Positions 32,797 through 41,068 of a stretch of DNA of 64,000 nt are shown piece by piece; positions within the stretch are counted from its first letter, which is position 1, and every line of letters starts with the position of its first letter. Location: contig JBBRNI010000001.1 of the NCBI GenBank assembly GCA_038230395.1, forward strand, positions 1 to 64,000. The letters are read 5' to 3'. This DNA comes from JBDSWU01 sp038230395 (GTDB lineage: Bacteria; Patescibacteriota; Saccharimonadia; Saccharimonadales; UBA4665). Both the position numbers and the translations under genes were made by a program. The notes below the pieces were generated by a model, which saw only the letters and a program-made list of their open reading frames with translations, was not told the DNA's origin and made no database searches.

Positions 32797-33210
32797 ATGC
32801 ACACACAGTTTGAGCGAGAATTACGTACTTTAGGGGCAGTGACATTTGATTTGTGGTTGCCGGAGTCACACGCACTACCTAACATTTTGCATCGAGACGA
32901 ACAAGTGCGGGGTGTGGTGTATGGGCGTTACTCCCATACTAATAAATTAGAAACTGGTCGTGGCATGTTAGTGGCGACTGACCAGCGCCTGCTACTTATT
33001 GATAAAAAGCCATTATTCTTGAAATGTGACGAGATCGCCTACCGTGTCATTAGTGCGATCACCTACACTAGAGTCGGCATTGCCGGCACCGTAATAGTCT
33101 ATACAAGAATGGGAGACATTAATGTCCGAACTTTTAATCAAAAGTGTGCCAGAGTCTTTGTAGAAGCCATCGAAGCCAAAATCTTCAAAGAAGTCCAGCC
33201 GCCAAAATAG
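32797..33210 (+). CDS. Bacterial PH-domain protein
   Basis: 137 residues from the ATG at 32797, chosen because AGGAGAGG lies just upstream (the frame is open from 32752). The segment RGMLVATDQRLLLIDKKPLFLKCDEIAYRVISAI (cited in part) and the final helix fit a short bacterial pleckstrin-homology fold. No membrane helix. Function unknown. The 147 bases between it and the next gene show nothing I can assign. Confidence 0.7.
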   Translation: MHTQFERELRTLGAVTFDLWLPESHALPNILHRDEQVRGVVYGRYSHTNKLETGRGMLVATDQRLLLIDKKPLFLKCDEIAYRVISAITYTRVGIAGTVIVYTRMGDINVRTFNQKCARVFVEAIEAKIFKEVQPPK

Positions 33211-33357
33211 TAGTGCCCCCTCATTTGATTATAAAAAATTTCCTACGAATTGATTGGTCAGAATCGAGCAGCCTCGCTGGCAATTGTTACTGCTGCTGGC
33301 GTGTGGCACGTCGCGACTTCATCCCCTGGTTGCTACACACCATTTTTCCATCGAGTA

Positions 33358-34143
33358 TTAGCTATCTAGCTGTAATTTTGTTCCAACATCGTGGCCAAGT
33401 AGGCACTCAGTCAATTGACCTTTAACAAGACCATTGATAATATGCACATGGCTAGTGTAGCTGAGCGCTCGAAAGCCGGCATTAACTTTTTGGCTCATGC
33501 CACCAGTGACGTCGTAGCCCTGAGCGCCACCAATAGAATCATCGACAATACTGGGGCTTAGGCTGGGAACAACGGCTCCATCACTGCCGTAAACGCCATC
33601 AACCGAGCCACAATATATAACTCGCTCAACTGTGTTACCGGCTGCTTGCCATTGCTCGGCTAGTTCATCTAGGGCGTCTTCAGTCGACATAATACGGGCA
33701 CTGCCGTCTGAGCTACTTACGACGTCACCATATACGACTGGTACGGCCCTAAGTGTAGCGAACTGTAGCGCTGAGCGGCCCGCAGTATCATAGTGATCAA
33801 CTTCGAAGGTACTAAAGGCTGCTGGAGCAAGGGTTAGCGCTGGTACGTCGTTCTTGAGCAACTGGTCAATAATGAGCTGATTGAGCTGGGCGGTTGCCTG
33901 GCGAATGCGAGCAATTGCCAGAGGGTTAGAGGGTTGCTTGCGCCAGTTAGTCTGATGCACCATGTAATGGCCAAATGAACCGGCGCCATTACCCAAAAAC
34001 CAACAGTATTCAGGATGTGCGTGATACAGCTGAGCGAATTCGGCGCAGATCTGATTGATCGCTTTGGGCTTGGCTGTCATCGGTCGCGTCTTGTCCGTAA
34101 TCAAGCTGCCACCAAACTTAATAAATACAGCTTTATTTATCAT
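33358..34143 (-). CDS. Isopentenyl phosphate kinase-like amino acid kinase
   Basis: 261 residues of the amino acid kinase fold: KFGGSLITDK at the N-terminus, then GNGAGSFGHY with H59, the histidine and GSFGH motif that distinguish isopentenyl phosphate kinases from other family members, and a C-terminal GGMSQKVNAGF nucleotide-binding region. The predicted reaction is ATP-dependent phosphorylation of isopentenyl phosphate to isopentenyl diphosphate. The family's usual lead is HGGGSFGH; here it is NGAGSFGH. It overlaps the upstream Nudix gene by 11 bases, which couples their translation. Confidence 0.8.
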   Translation of the reverse strand: MINKAVFIKFGGSLITDKTRPMTAKPKAINQICAEFAQLYHAHPEYCWFLGNGAGSFGHYMVHQTNWRKQPSNPLAIARIRQATAQLNQLIIDQLLKNDVPALTLAPAAFSTFEVDHYDTAGRSALQFATLRAVPVVYGDVVSSSDGSARIMSTEDALDELAEQWQAAGNTVERVIYCGSVDGVYGSDGAVVPSLSPSIVDDSIGGAQGYDVTGGMSQKVNAGFRALSYTSHVHIINGLVKGQLTECLLGHDVGTKLQLDS

Positions 34144-34894
34144 AGAGCTTGTTCAGTAAAGCATCGTGAGTTTCGGCAGTGCTATGTAGCCAGGGTTCAG
34201 TTGTGAGGGGTGCGAGCACGTCTGTCTGTATAGCCTCCACTGCTGATCTTGTAACTTGTAGCCACGTCGCTAAGCCGTAGCGGACGAGCTCTGTGCTACG
34301 GGTATCGTTTGCGCGTTCCGCCATAGCAAGTGCATCATCAATATCAAAGAATTTTCGGTTAGCCATAGTCTCGGGTGATGGGCCTGCTCGCTCAAACTGT
34401 TCTGCCAGGCTACCAGAGACAAATATTAAAGGGCAACGAGCACCACCAAGCTGCCCAGGATAGTTTTTGCCGACTGGCCAGGTGGTATCAAGGTATGATC
34501 GGCTAGTTGAGGCTTGCAAGTCTCCTGCCGCTAAGTGTAGTCCGATTTCTTCAGATATACCCCGAAGTAGTGTTGTTGTAGTAGGCTCGACCTGGCGTGC
34601 ACCCGTAATTGGGTCAGTGCGAATCCGTGAGGTTTCGCCAAGAGAACCCCAGGCTCCATGAGGTGTTTTATCAGAGCAATTGTGCTGCATGAGTAGGATT
34701 TGTGGGTTACTGCCATCGGCAGGTTTACGCATAATCGCTGCCACAATGCCCCATCGCATCATCTGACGTTGCTGGTACATGTCGCGTAAGTCGCTGTCAG
34801 TAGGTGTGGGGAGACTGATCTCAAACGCTTCGCGTGAGGTCGTCAGTTGGTATGGAATGTTTTCACCGACATAATTAAACAGAGACATGGGCAT
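34133..34894 (-). CDS. Divergent Nudix-family hydrolase paired with the kinase
   Basis: 253 residues. A Nudix-like core contains GAWGSLGETS, an insertion, and the helix end LLRGISEEIGLHLA; together they match the Nudix box with extra residues between its halves. A preceding strand WGIVAAIMRKP and following VGKNYPGQLGG region fit the fold. Substrate unknown; Nudix enzymes cleave nucleoside or isoprenoid diphosphates. It is the first gene of a two-gene unit with the isopentenyl phosphate kinase. Confidence 0.75.
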   Translation of the reverse strand: MPMSLFNYVGENIPYQLTTSREAFEISLPTPTDSDLRDMYQQRQMMRWGIVAAIMRKPADGSNPQILLMQHNCSDKTPHGAWGSLGETSRIRTDPITGARQVEPTTTTLLRGISEEIGLHLAAGDLQASTSRSYLDTTWPVGKNYPGQLGGARCPLIFVSGSLAEQFERAGPSPETMANRKFFDIDDALAMAERANDTRSTELVRYGLATWLQVTRSAVEAIQTDVLAPLTTEPWLHSTAETHDALLNKLYDK

Positions 34895-34984
34895 AATTAT
34901 AGATCAGATTACGTAAATTTAACAGCACTAAGTATGACTAAATATATGGTTCGGCAGTTCTTTGATTTGCACTAGGCGAGCGTG

Positions 34985-34990
34985 TACACT
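34985..34990 (+). promoter_or_regulatory. -10 promoter of prs overlapping the start region
   Basis: TGTACACT: TACACT ends 6 bases before the ATG at 34997, which argues against the in-frame GTG at 34982 and predicts a leaderless mRNA. Confidence 0.45.
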
Positions 34991-34996
34991 GTTGGG

Positions 34997-35965
34997 ATGA
35001 ATAGTCCAGCCGGAAAACAGATGCATTTGATTGGGGGAAGTTCGCATCCAGCCCTAACGCTCGCCTTGGCCAAAGAGCTCAAAGTAACTATTTGCGAGGT
35101 GGCCCTCAATCAGTTCGCTAATGGTGAAATTAGCTGTAAGCTCGGTGAGTCGATACGCAACGATGATATATTCGTATTGCAGACCCACAGCCGCAACGTG
35201 AATGATGCTGTTATGGAGCAGGCAATCATTATAGACGCTTGTAAACGGGCATCGGCCGGCTCAATAACGGCTGTCGTGCCGTTCCTTGGATATGCTCGGC
35301 AGGATCGTAAGTCTAGTGGCCGTGAGCCAATCACCGCTCGTTTAGTAGTAGATATATTAGCCTCTGCCGGCGCTGACCGGATTGTTAGCGTCGATCTTCA
35401 TGCAGGGCAGATCCAAGGCTTCTTTAGTGGGCCATTTGACCACCTCACTGGTATGCCTATATTAGAAGCTTATGTCGGTAAAAAGTTTGATTTACAGAAT
35501 TTAGTTATTGTTTCACCTGATGCTGGCCGCGTTAAAACTGCTGAGCGTTTTAGCAGCGTTTTGGGCTGTGGCATGGCAATCATCCACAAGCAACGTTCAT
35601 ATGTAAAACATAACCAAGTCGAGGCTAAATACCTAATTGGTGACGTCGAGGGTAAGCAGTGTATCGTAATCGACGATATGATTGATACTGCGGGCACGAT
35701 GTGCGCCGCGGCGACTATTCTCGAAGAGAACGGCGCAATAGATATATATGGCATGGCAACTCACGGCGTATTTTCAGACCCAGCTATCGAGCGTATCGAG
35801 CAGTCGGCGTTCAAAAAAGTGATTGTCACAGACACGCTGCCATTACCTAAAAAATCTAAGAAAATAGAAGTCTTACCGATATCGCCATTACTGGCACGGG
35901 CAATAGAAGCGGTATACCACGGTGACTCAGTGTCGGCGCTATTTAAAGGTAAAAACCAGTCCTAA
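34997..35965 (+). CDS. prs: Ribose-phosphate pyrophosphokinase
   Basis: 322 residues from ATG 34997 (an ATG at 35021, MHLIGGSS, is also possible and closer to the family's usual start). Family motifs: FANGEISCKLGESIRNDDIF, the loop YARQDRKSSGREPITA, DLHAGQIQGFF, and the PRPP-binding signature VIDDMIDTAGTM. It makes PRPP from ribose 5-phosphate and ATP for nucleotide synthesis or salvage. Confidence 0.95.
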   Translation: MNSPAGKQMHLIGGSSHPALTLALAKELKVTICEVALNQFANGEISCKLGESIRNDDIFVLQTHSRNVNDAVMEQAIIIDACKRASAGSITAVVPFLGYARQDRKSSGREPITARLVVDILASAGADRIVSVDLHAGQIQGFFSGPFDHLTGMPILEAYVGKKFDLQNLVIVSPDAGRVKTAERFSSVLGCGMAIIHKQRSYVKHNQVEAKYLIGDVEGKQCIVIDDMIDTAGTMCAAATILEENGAIDIYGMATHGVFSDPAIERIEQSAFKKVIVTDTLPLPKKSKKIEVLPISPLLARAIEAVYHGDSVSALFKGKNQS

Positions 35966-36001
35966 CATAAGATCAAACTAGAAGTGTTACTTCTTAAGTT
36001 A

Positions 36002-36844
36002 TTACTTTTTCTCGATTACCATACGCGGTGAGGCAATGGTAATATCATGCTTTTTGAACGCTTCAAGAAGGCGACGCCGATAAGCCCCAGCCACGTCCCA
36101 CTGCTTGGCTGGTTTGACCTTGCCAAGCACTTTTACGATAACTGCGGATTCTGTAAAGTCATCAACACGCAGGAAGGCAATTGGTACATCAATAAACTCA
36201 CTAAACTCCGGGTCAGCGGCCAGTTCTATACCAACTTCATTCATGACCTTTTCGACGAGATCAATGTCGCTGTTGTAGTCAAGCCTTATATCTAGAACGA
36301 CACTTGAATATCGGAATGTACGATTAGTTATGATTGCCGCTTCGCCGTTACGGATAATATTAAGTGTGCCATCAATACCGCGAAGTTTGGTGATACGTAA
36401 GCTAATTTCTTCGACTACACCTGAAGTGCCTAGGCCAGTGGTGCCACCTTGAAGTGTAATTATGTCGCCAACTCGGTATTGGTTTTCAATCAGTATAAAA
36501 ATGCCAGCAACAACGTCACGAATTGCCGTTTGGGCACCGAGTCCCACGATAATCCCAAAGAAGCCAGCGCCAGTGGCAACAGAAGCTACATTAAAATGTA
36601 GAACGCTAAATATCGCCCCCAAAGCGGTCAGCCAAATAACTAGGCCTGCAGCCGTCCTGAAGATACTTACTATGGTGTCTTCGCGTTTTTTCTCGTCAAG
36701 CTTAGTTTCGAAAGCCTCCGGTCGAATTAGCCGGCGCACAACGTGGTCTAGCACAGTGGCGCTAACCGCGTGCAATACGAGGGCAATTACAACGATGGCT
36801 AGTATTTTGATGGGAGTACTGTTGAACAGTGATAAATAATCCAT
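36002..36844 (-). CDS. MscS-family mechanosensitive channel
   Basis: 280 residues with three N-terminal helices; the third, pore-lining helix is Gly/Ala-rich (GAGFFGIIVGLGAQTAIRDVVAG), then the beta domain (NQYRVGDIITLQG and the VEEISLRITKLRGIDGTLNIIRNG region, cited in part) and the C-terminal alpha/beta domain. It opens under membrane tension to release solutes on osmotic downshock. Divergent from maf with a 48-base gap. Confidence 0.94.
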   Translation of the reverse strand: MDYLSLFNSTPIKILAIVVIALVLHAVSATVLDHVVRRLIRPEAFETKLDEKKREDTIVSIFRTAAGLVIWLTALGAIFSVLHFNVASVATGAGFFGIIVGLGAQTAIRDVVAGIFILIENQYRVGDIITLQGGTTGLGTSGVVEEISLRITKLRGIDGTLNIIRNGEAAIITNRTFRYSSVVLDIRLDYNSDIDLVEKVMNEVGIELAADPEFSEFIDVPIAFLRVDDFTESAVIVKVLGKVKPAKQWDVAGAYRRRLLEAFKKHDITIASPRMVIEKK

Positions 36845-36880
36845 AACATCACCATAGCATTATTTTCGCTAATAGTTTGC

Positions 36881-36886
36881 TATGAT
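36881..36886 (+). promoter_or_regulatory. Extended -10 promoter predicting a leaderless maf mRNA
   Basis: TGCTATGAT; the hexamer ends 6 bases before the ATG at 36893. Confidence 0.55.
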
Positions 36887-36892
36887 TATTAG

Positions 36893-37471
36893 ATGAAATC
36901 ATTAGTTCTAGCCTCAAGTTCAATTGGTCGCAAGCAATTACTACTTGATATTGGCGCTGACTTTCGGGTAATTGTCAGCAATTATGAAGAGGATATGACA
37001 CTGGATATGCCACCAACAGATCTGGCCTTGTATTTATCCCAAGGCAAAGCTCGTGATGTTGCGAGCCGAGAAAAAGGCTCAATTATTATAGGCGCTGATA
37101 GCTTCGCTGTCTGCGATGACAAGCTGCTTGGCAAGCCACACACCATCGAGAGTGCTACTGAAATGCTGACAATGCTCAGCGGCCGTAAACACTCATTTGT
37201 AACTGGCTTCACCATTATTGATAGTGATACCTTGCGTGAATATTCGGCGTCTCAAACGACTGATGTTTATTTCAAAGTCTTATCAGCTGATGATATTGCA
37301 CATTATTTGGCCCGTGAAGATGTTATGGGCAACGCCGGCGCTTATCGGGTGCAACGTTTGGGCGGATTACTAGTAGAAAAAATAGACGGCAGCTTTAGTA
37401 ATATTGTAGGATTGCCACTCGCCAGCGTAGCAGCAGCACTACGTGATTTCGGCATTGATCTGCTTGCCTAA
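36893..37471 (+). CDS. maf: Maf-family nucleoside triphosphate pyrophosphatase
   Basis: 192 residues. LASSSIGRKQLL at the start is the Maf signature (ASxSxxR), followed by the IIGADSFAVCDDKLLGKP catalytic region with Asp, and GNAGAYRVQRLGGLLVEKIDGSFSNIVGLP, the conserved C-terminal part (cited in part). It removes pyrophosphate from non-canonical or modified nucleotides, with a role in cell-division control in some bacteria. Confidence 0.94.
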   Translation: MKSLVLASSSIGRKQLLLDIGADFRVIVSNYEEDMTLDMPPTDLALYLSQGKARDVASREKGSIIIGADSFAVCDDKLLGKPHTIESATEMLTMLSGRKHSFVTGFTIIDSDTLREYSASQTTDVYFKVLSADDIAHYLAREDVMGNAGAYRVQRLGGLLVEKIDGSFSNIVGLPLASVAAALRDFGIDLLA

Positions 37472-37571
37472 CACGCTAAGCGCAACCGAAATTCTCACAT
37501 ACAGACATTAGGTTAAAGGTTATAGTTATTTTTTTGATAATTCCAAATTAATGAGTGAAAGTGGTTAAACC

Positions 37572-38123
37572 ATGTCTAAAAATCCTAGAGACACAATTAA
37601 TAGAATCGAAGCCGTGCAAGGGTTGGTTGGTGTTGGCATCGAAATTGGTGCGATTGTGGTCCGTGAAAGCTTTAGGAACACCGCCATGGTAAGCCATTTT
37701 ATGGCCCGACAGGGTATGGGGGCGCTTAGAACCAGCCTTGAAATGGCGACTCAGGCTACTGACAAATATGGGCTCAACAAACGCCTTGATGAATATGCCG
37801 AGGGTTCAATCAAACAGGCTATGGGTGAGGTTGTCGAGGCAGTTGGACAGGACCCACAAAGCACCACCTCGAAAACCAAAATGGGCGTGTTCGCCTCAAA
37901 ACTAGGTTGCGCACACGATTTAGTAAGTGAGGTTAGAATTGTCGTCGACGAACCTGGCGAGCCAGATATAATCATACCGACTGACACCATCAAGGAACAA
38001 TACTTGGAAGATTTCGGTGATGCTGTGAAAATCAAGGGTATACATCCAGACGATGCTCAACATTATCAGACCGGCTTGCGTGAGCCAGCTGGCATGCGAG
38101 TTTACTCGTCTAACCTAGTTTAG
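37572..38123 (+). CDS. Hypothetical protein
   Basis: 183 residues, soluble, N-terminal half helical with small residues (GLVGVGIEIGAIVVRESFRN), C-terminal half with extended acidic strands. Start ATG with no clear SD. No family recognised. Ends 22 bases before tRNA-Cys. Confidence 0.65.
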   Translation: MSKNPRDTINRIEAVQGLVGVGIEIGAIVVRESFRNTAMVSHFMARQGMGALRTSLEMATQATDKYGLNKRLDEYAEGSIKQAMGEVVEAVGQDPQSTTSKTKMGVFASKLGCAHDLVSEVRIVVDEPGEPDIIIPTDTIKEQYLEDFGDAVKIKGIHPDDAQHYQTGLREPAGMRVYSSNLV

Positions 38124-38128
38124 TGCGC

Positions 38129-38134
38129 TATAAT
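38129..38134 (+). promoter_or_regulatory. -10 promoter of the tRNA-Cys/tRNA-Leu pair
   Basis: TATAAT 11 bases before the first base of tRNA-Cys; the two tRNAs are 18 bases apart with no terminator between, so they share a transcript. Confidence 0.55.
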
Positions 38135-38145
38135 CGTGAGGATGA

Positions 38146-38219
38146 GGCGCCTTGGCGGAGTGGTTACGCAGCGGTCTGCAAAACCGCGTACACCGGTTCG
38201 AACCCGGTAGGTGCCTCCA
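38146..38219 (+). tRNA. tRNA-Cys (anticodon GCA)
   Basis: 74 bases, CCA encoded, U73 discriminator as expected for cysteine. Anticodon stem GCGGT/ACCGC with loop CTGCAAA. D-loop with GG and T-loop TTCGAAC keep G19:C56. Confidence 0.95.
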
Positions 38220-38237
38220 TAATGCAAGGTTATCCGT

Positions 38238-38323
38238 GGGCGAGTGGCGGAATGGTATACGCGGTGGACTTAAAATCCGCTGGCTTTACGGTCTTGAGGG
38301 TTCGAGTCCCTCCTCGCCCACCA
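38238..38323 (+). tRNA. tRNA-Leu (anticodon TAA)
   Basis: 86 bases with a long variable arm, encoded CCA and perfect acceptor stem GGGCGAG/CTCGCCC. Anticodon loop CTTAAAA gives TAA. D-loop ATGGTATA and T-loop TTCGAGT keep G19:C56. Confidence 0.95.
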
Positions 38324-38382
38324 ATGCATTGGTTCGCCAAAATCAAATCTTTTTATAGCCATCAAACAGGTACACTAAAGTT

Positions 38383-39132
38383 ATGAAAATCGTCGTTGAC
38401 CAACTCCTCACTGCTTACCAGATTAGTGGTAGAGGCAAAACTCTGGTCTTGCTTCATGGATGGGGAGATTCAAGCCAGGGTTCAGTGGCTTTACAAGCTG
38501 AGCTTGCTGAGCATTATCAAGTGTTGGCATTAGATTTACCTGGCTTTGGTGGCACGCAGCCACCAGTAAGTGCCTGGGGGTTAAGTGAATACGCTGCCTT
38601 TGTGGCTGCTGTTTTGAAGAAGCTCGACCTGAAGCCTTATGCGATCATAGGCCACTCCAATGGGGGCGCTATTGCCCTTCGTGGTTTAGCCGAAGGCAGC
38701 CTAAAGGCTACCAAGCTAGTTTTATTAGCCAGCGCCGGGATTCGCAACCAATATAATGGACGCAAACGTGTACTTCGAGTAGCCGCCAAGACTGGTAAAG
38801 CCCTCACCAAGCCATTACCGGGCCGCTTAAAGCGAACATTACGTTCAAAAGTCTACAAAAGTATCGGCTCAGAAATGTTAGTTGCCGAGCACATGCAAGA
38901 AACTTTTAAACGTGTCGTGACTGACGATGTTCAGGTGGACGCTACTCGCGTCACACTTCCATGTTTGCTGGTGTATGGCTATGACGATACTGCCACACCA
39001 GTCGAGTACGGTGAGCTATTACAGGCCGCTCTGGGCCATTCGGAACTGCACGTTATTCCCAAGGCCGGGCACTTTGTCTACTTAGATCAACCATCAATAG
39101 TAACCAAATTAGTGGAGGACTTTTTGCGATGA
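38383..39132 (+). CDS. Alpha/beta hydrolase
   Basis: 249 residues of the classic alpha/beta fold: LLHGWGDSSQ (oxyanion hole), nucleophile S92 in GHSNGG, acid in YGYDDTATP and His in KAGHFVYLDQP. Substrate unknown. It overlaps the next gene by 4 bases (ATGA), so it is translationally coupled to the Mur-type ligase; a related hydrolase-Mur pairing suggests an envelope substrate (inference). Confidence 0.9.
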   Translation: MKIVVDQLLTAYQISGRGKTLVLLHGWGDSSQGSVALQAELAEHYQVLALDLPGFGGTQPPVSAWGLSEYAAFVAAVLKKLDLKPYAIIGHSNGGAIALRGLAEGSLKATKLVLLASAGIRNQYNGRKRVLRVAAKTGKALTKPLPGRLKRTLRSKVYKSIGSEMLVAEHMQETFKRVVTDDVQVDATRVTLPCLLVYGYDDTATPVEYGELLQAALGHSELHVIPKAGHFVYLDQPSIVTKLVEDFLR

Positions 39133-40574
39133 TTAAGGCCTTGGCTAGTGTCTACCGACCGGCATATCTAAGGACACTGGTCTACATGCTGCAGGGCAGT
39201 GAATACCAAGCTGGCCCTTACTTGCGTTGGTTCTGGCGAACTCAAAACTTTAGTACGGTCATGAAGCGCCGCTCGCTGGAACCAACGAAGGCCGCACGAT
39301 TACTACTGGCGGCATTACGTACTGGCGCCCTACTGCAAATTGGTGCTGGCCTTGGGCTGGTATATTTGGGGATCTGGCATAATTTGGCCGGTGGAGTGGC
39401 CTTTGGTGCTGCCTTAATGCTGGCTTACCCGGTGGTTTGGGCTCACTTGGTGGTGGTACCGTTGGTTTTTGGCCGAGTATTTATTAGCCAGCCAGCTGAG
39501 CGTAAGCTTGTCGAACAATCGCGCGCCATATTCGCCGCGCACAAGGGTATCAGAATCGCTGTTGCTGGCAGCTACGGCAAGACGACTATGAAAGAAATAT
39601 TATTAACAGTCTTAAGCCACGGGCTGCGCGTGGCGGCTACTCCCGCCAACAAAAACGTTAGTATTAGCCATGCCTACTTCGCGCGTAAACTAACTGGCGA
39701 CGAAGACTTACTAGTTATTGAATACGGTGAAGGGGCTCCGGGTGACATCGCTCGTTTCGCAGCTATTACCCAGCCGACACACGCTGTAATTACTGGCTTA
39801 GCACCGGCCCATCTTGACCAGTACAAAACATTACAAGCTGCAGGGAAGGATATTTTTAGCTTAGCTGAGAATGTGGCACACGATAAGCTGTTTGTCTCGA
39901 CTGACTCGCCAAGTACTCAGCCATTCCTAGCGGCTGATTTTCAACAATTTAATAGTCATGGCGCCCTTGGTTGGAAAGTTACTAAGCTAGAGACCTCTGT
40001 GCATGGTACAACCTTTACCATCAGTAAAGGCAAGCGCAAGCTGGCTCTGCGGAGTAGCTTGGTTGGCAAACACCAAGCTGGATTTTTAGTTCTAGTAGCG
40101 GCCTTAGCTTTGCAGTTAGGTTTGACTGAGGAGCAAGTTAAAGCAGGTGTTTCTGCCACTCAGCCTTTCGAGCACCGCATGCAACCTTACCCGCTCGGCG
40201 GTGCTTGGATAATCGATGATACTTATAATGGCAACCTTGAAGGTATACGTGTTGGCACGCAGCTACTGGCTGACCTTACGGCTAGCGCTCGGCGCAAAAT
40301 ATATGTCTCGCCAGGGCTGGTTGACCAGGGGGGTGAGTCGGAGCGGGTGCATACCGAGATGGGTCGGTTGATCGCTGTTTCGAAACCTGATTTGGTGGTG
40401 TTGATGCAGAATTCCGTAACTGCTTATATTGTTGCAGGGCTCGAAGGGGCAGCCTATAAGGGGGAACTGCAGATTGAGACCAATCCTTTGGAGTTTTATA
40501 CTAATTTGAAGCATTTTGTGGCGGCCGGGGACGTGGTGGTCATGCAGAATGACTGGACTGACAACTACGCCTAA
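39129..40574 (+). CDS. murF: Membrane-anchored Mur ligase, MurF-like
   Basis: 481 residues. Residues 60-118 contain two hydrophobic helices (LLQIGAGLGLVYLGIWHNLA and VAFGAALMLAYPVVWAHLVV), then a Mur ligase core: P-loop G147-SYGKTT153, the NKNVSISHAYF substrate segment, VIEYGEGAPGDI, HLDQYKT, the EHRMQPYPLGG hinge and IIDDTYNGNLEG. It should add a dipeptide such as D-Ala-D-Ala to UDP-MurNAc tripeptide. The ddl gene close downstream supports this. A membrane segment in place of the usual N-terminal UDP-binding domain is unusual, so a different acceptor cannot be excluded. Confidence 0.85.
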   Translation: MIKALASVYRPAYLRTLVYMLQGSEYQAGPYLRWFWRTQNFSTVMKRRSLEPTKAARLLLAALRTGALLQIGAGLGLVYLGIWHNLAGGVAFGAALMLAYPVVWAHLVVVPLVFGRVFISQPAERKLVEQSRAIFAAHKGIRIAVAGSYGKTTMKEILLTVLSHGLRVAATPANKNVSISHAYFARKLTGDEDLLVIEYGEGAPGDIARFAAITQPTHAVITGLAPAHLDQYKTLQAAGKDIFSLAENVAHDKLFVSTDSPSTQPFLAADFQQFNSHGALGWKVTKLETSVHGTTFTISKGKRKLALRSSLVGKHQAGFLVLVAALALQLGLTEEQVKAGVSATQPFEHRMQPYPLGGAWIIDDTYNGNLEGIRVGTQLLADLTASARRKIYVSPGLVDQGGESERVHTEMGRLIAVSKPDLVVLMQNSVTAYIVAGLEGAAYKGELQIETNPLEFYTNLKHFVAAGDVVVMQNDWTDNYA

Positions 40575-40642
40575 TCTGTTAAATGAGGCAATTTGGTTTA
40601 CGGGAGTGGTAATACTTGTCACCCACTCATTTCTCGAAAGCT

Positions 40643-40666
40643 AAAGTATCCAAATGGATACTTTGA
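40643..40666. repeat. Inverted repeat upstream of the XRE gene
   Basis: AAAGTATCC and GGATACTTT with a 4-base spacer AAAT. It accompanies the 32-base palindrome as a second palindrome, as at the 19.5 kb locus. Confidence 0.65.
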
Positions 40667-40704
40667 TATATTGAAGCCGAACCTGGGCGACTCATTCTGA
40701 GGGG

Positions 40705-40736
40705 TATTCCATTTAGGAATATTCTTAAATGGAATA
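40705..40736. repeat. 32-base palindrome, copy 2
   Basis: Same sequence as 19523-19554 with one change in the right arm, again preceded by GGGG. It lies 66 bases before an XRE-type regulator gene, so it could be that protein's operator. Confidence 0.8.
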
Positions 40737-40801
40737 CCGTTGATTTAAGGTTTGGGCTAGATTGATTTGCAGTAATCTTCGGACTGCGATATACGTAAAG
40801 T

Positions 40802-41044
40802 ATGCAATTAAGTCTACCCCAATCTGAGCGAATGTACTGGTTAAAGCGGAATTTTGTTTTTGCAATCGCAGAAGCCCGCTATGAATCTGGCTTAACGCAG
40901 GTCCAACTGGCGGCCAAAATTGGTCGTTCGCAATCATTTGTATCCAAGTCCGAAAATATTGCCTGGAACCCCAAGCTCAACGCCTTAATTGAACTAATGG
41001 ACGGATTAGGCCTAGAGCTACAGATAAATTACCAACAACCGTAG
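40802..41044 (+). CDS. XRE-family HTH regulator
   Basis: 80 residues; the central part ARYESGLTQVQLAAKIGRSQ followed by SFVSKSE is a classic lambda-repressor-like HTH. The short size resembles HipB or HigA antitoxins, but no toxin gene is adjacent. Palindromes just upstream (40643-40736) are candidate autoregulatory operators. Located 25 bases before ddl. Confidence 0.85.
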   Translation: MQLSLPQSERMYWLKRNFVFAIAEARYESGLTQVQLAAKIGRSQSFVSKSENIAWNPKLNALIELMDGLGLELQINYQQP

Positions 41045-41056
41045 CCATAAATTGTA

Positions 41057-41062
41057 TATACT
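41057..41062 (+). promoter_or_regulatory. -10 promoter predicting a leaderless ddl mRNA
   Basis: TATACT ends 6 bases before the ATG at 41069; no ribosome binding site is present. Confidence 0.5.
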
Positions 41063-41068
41063 ATACGT

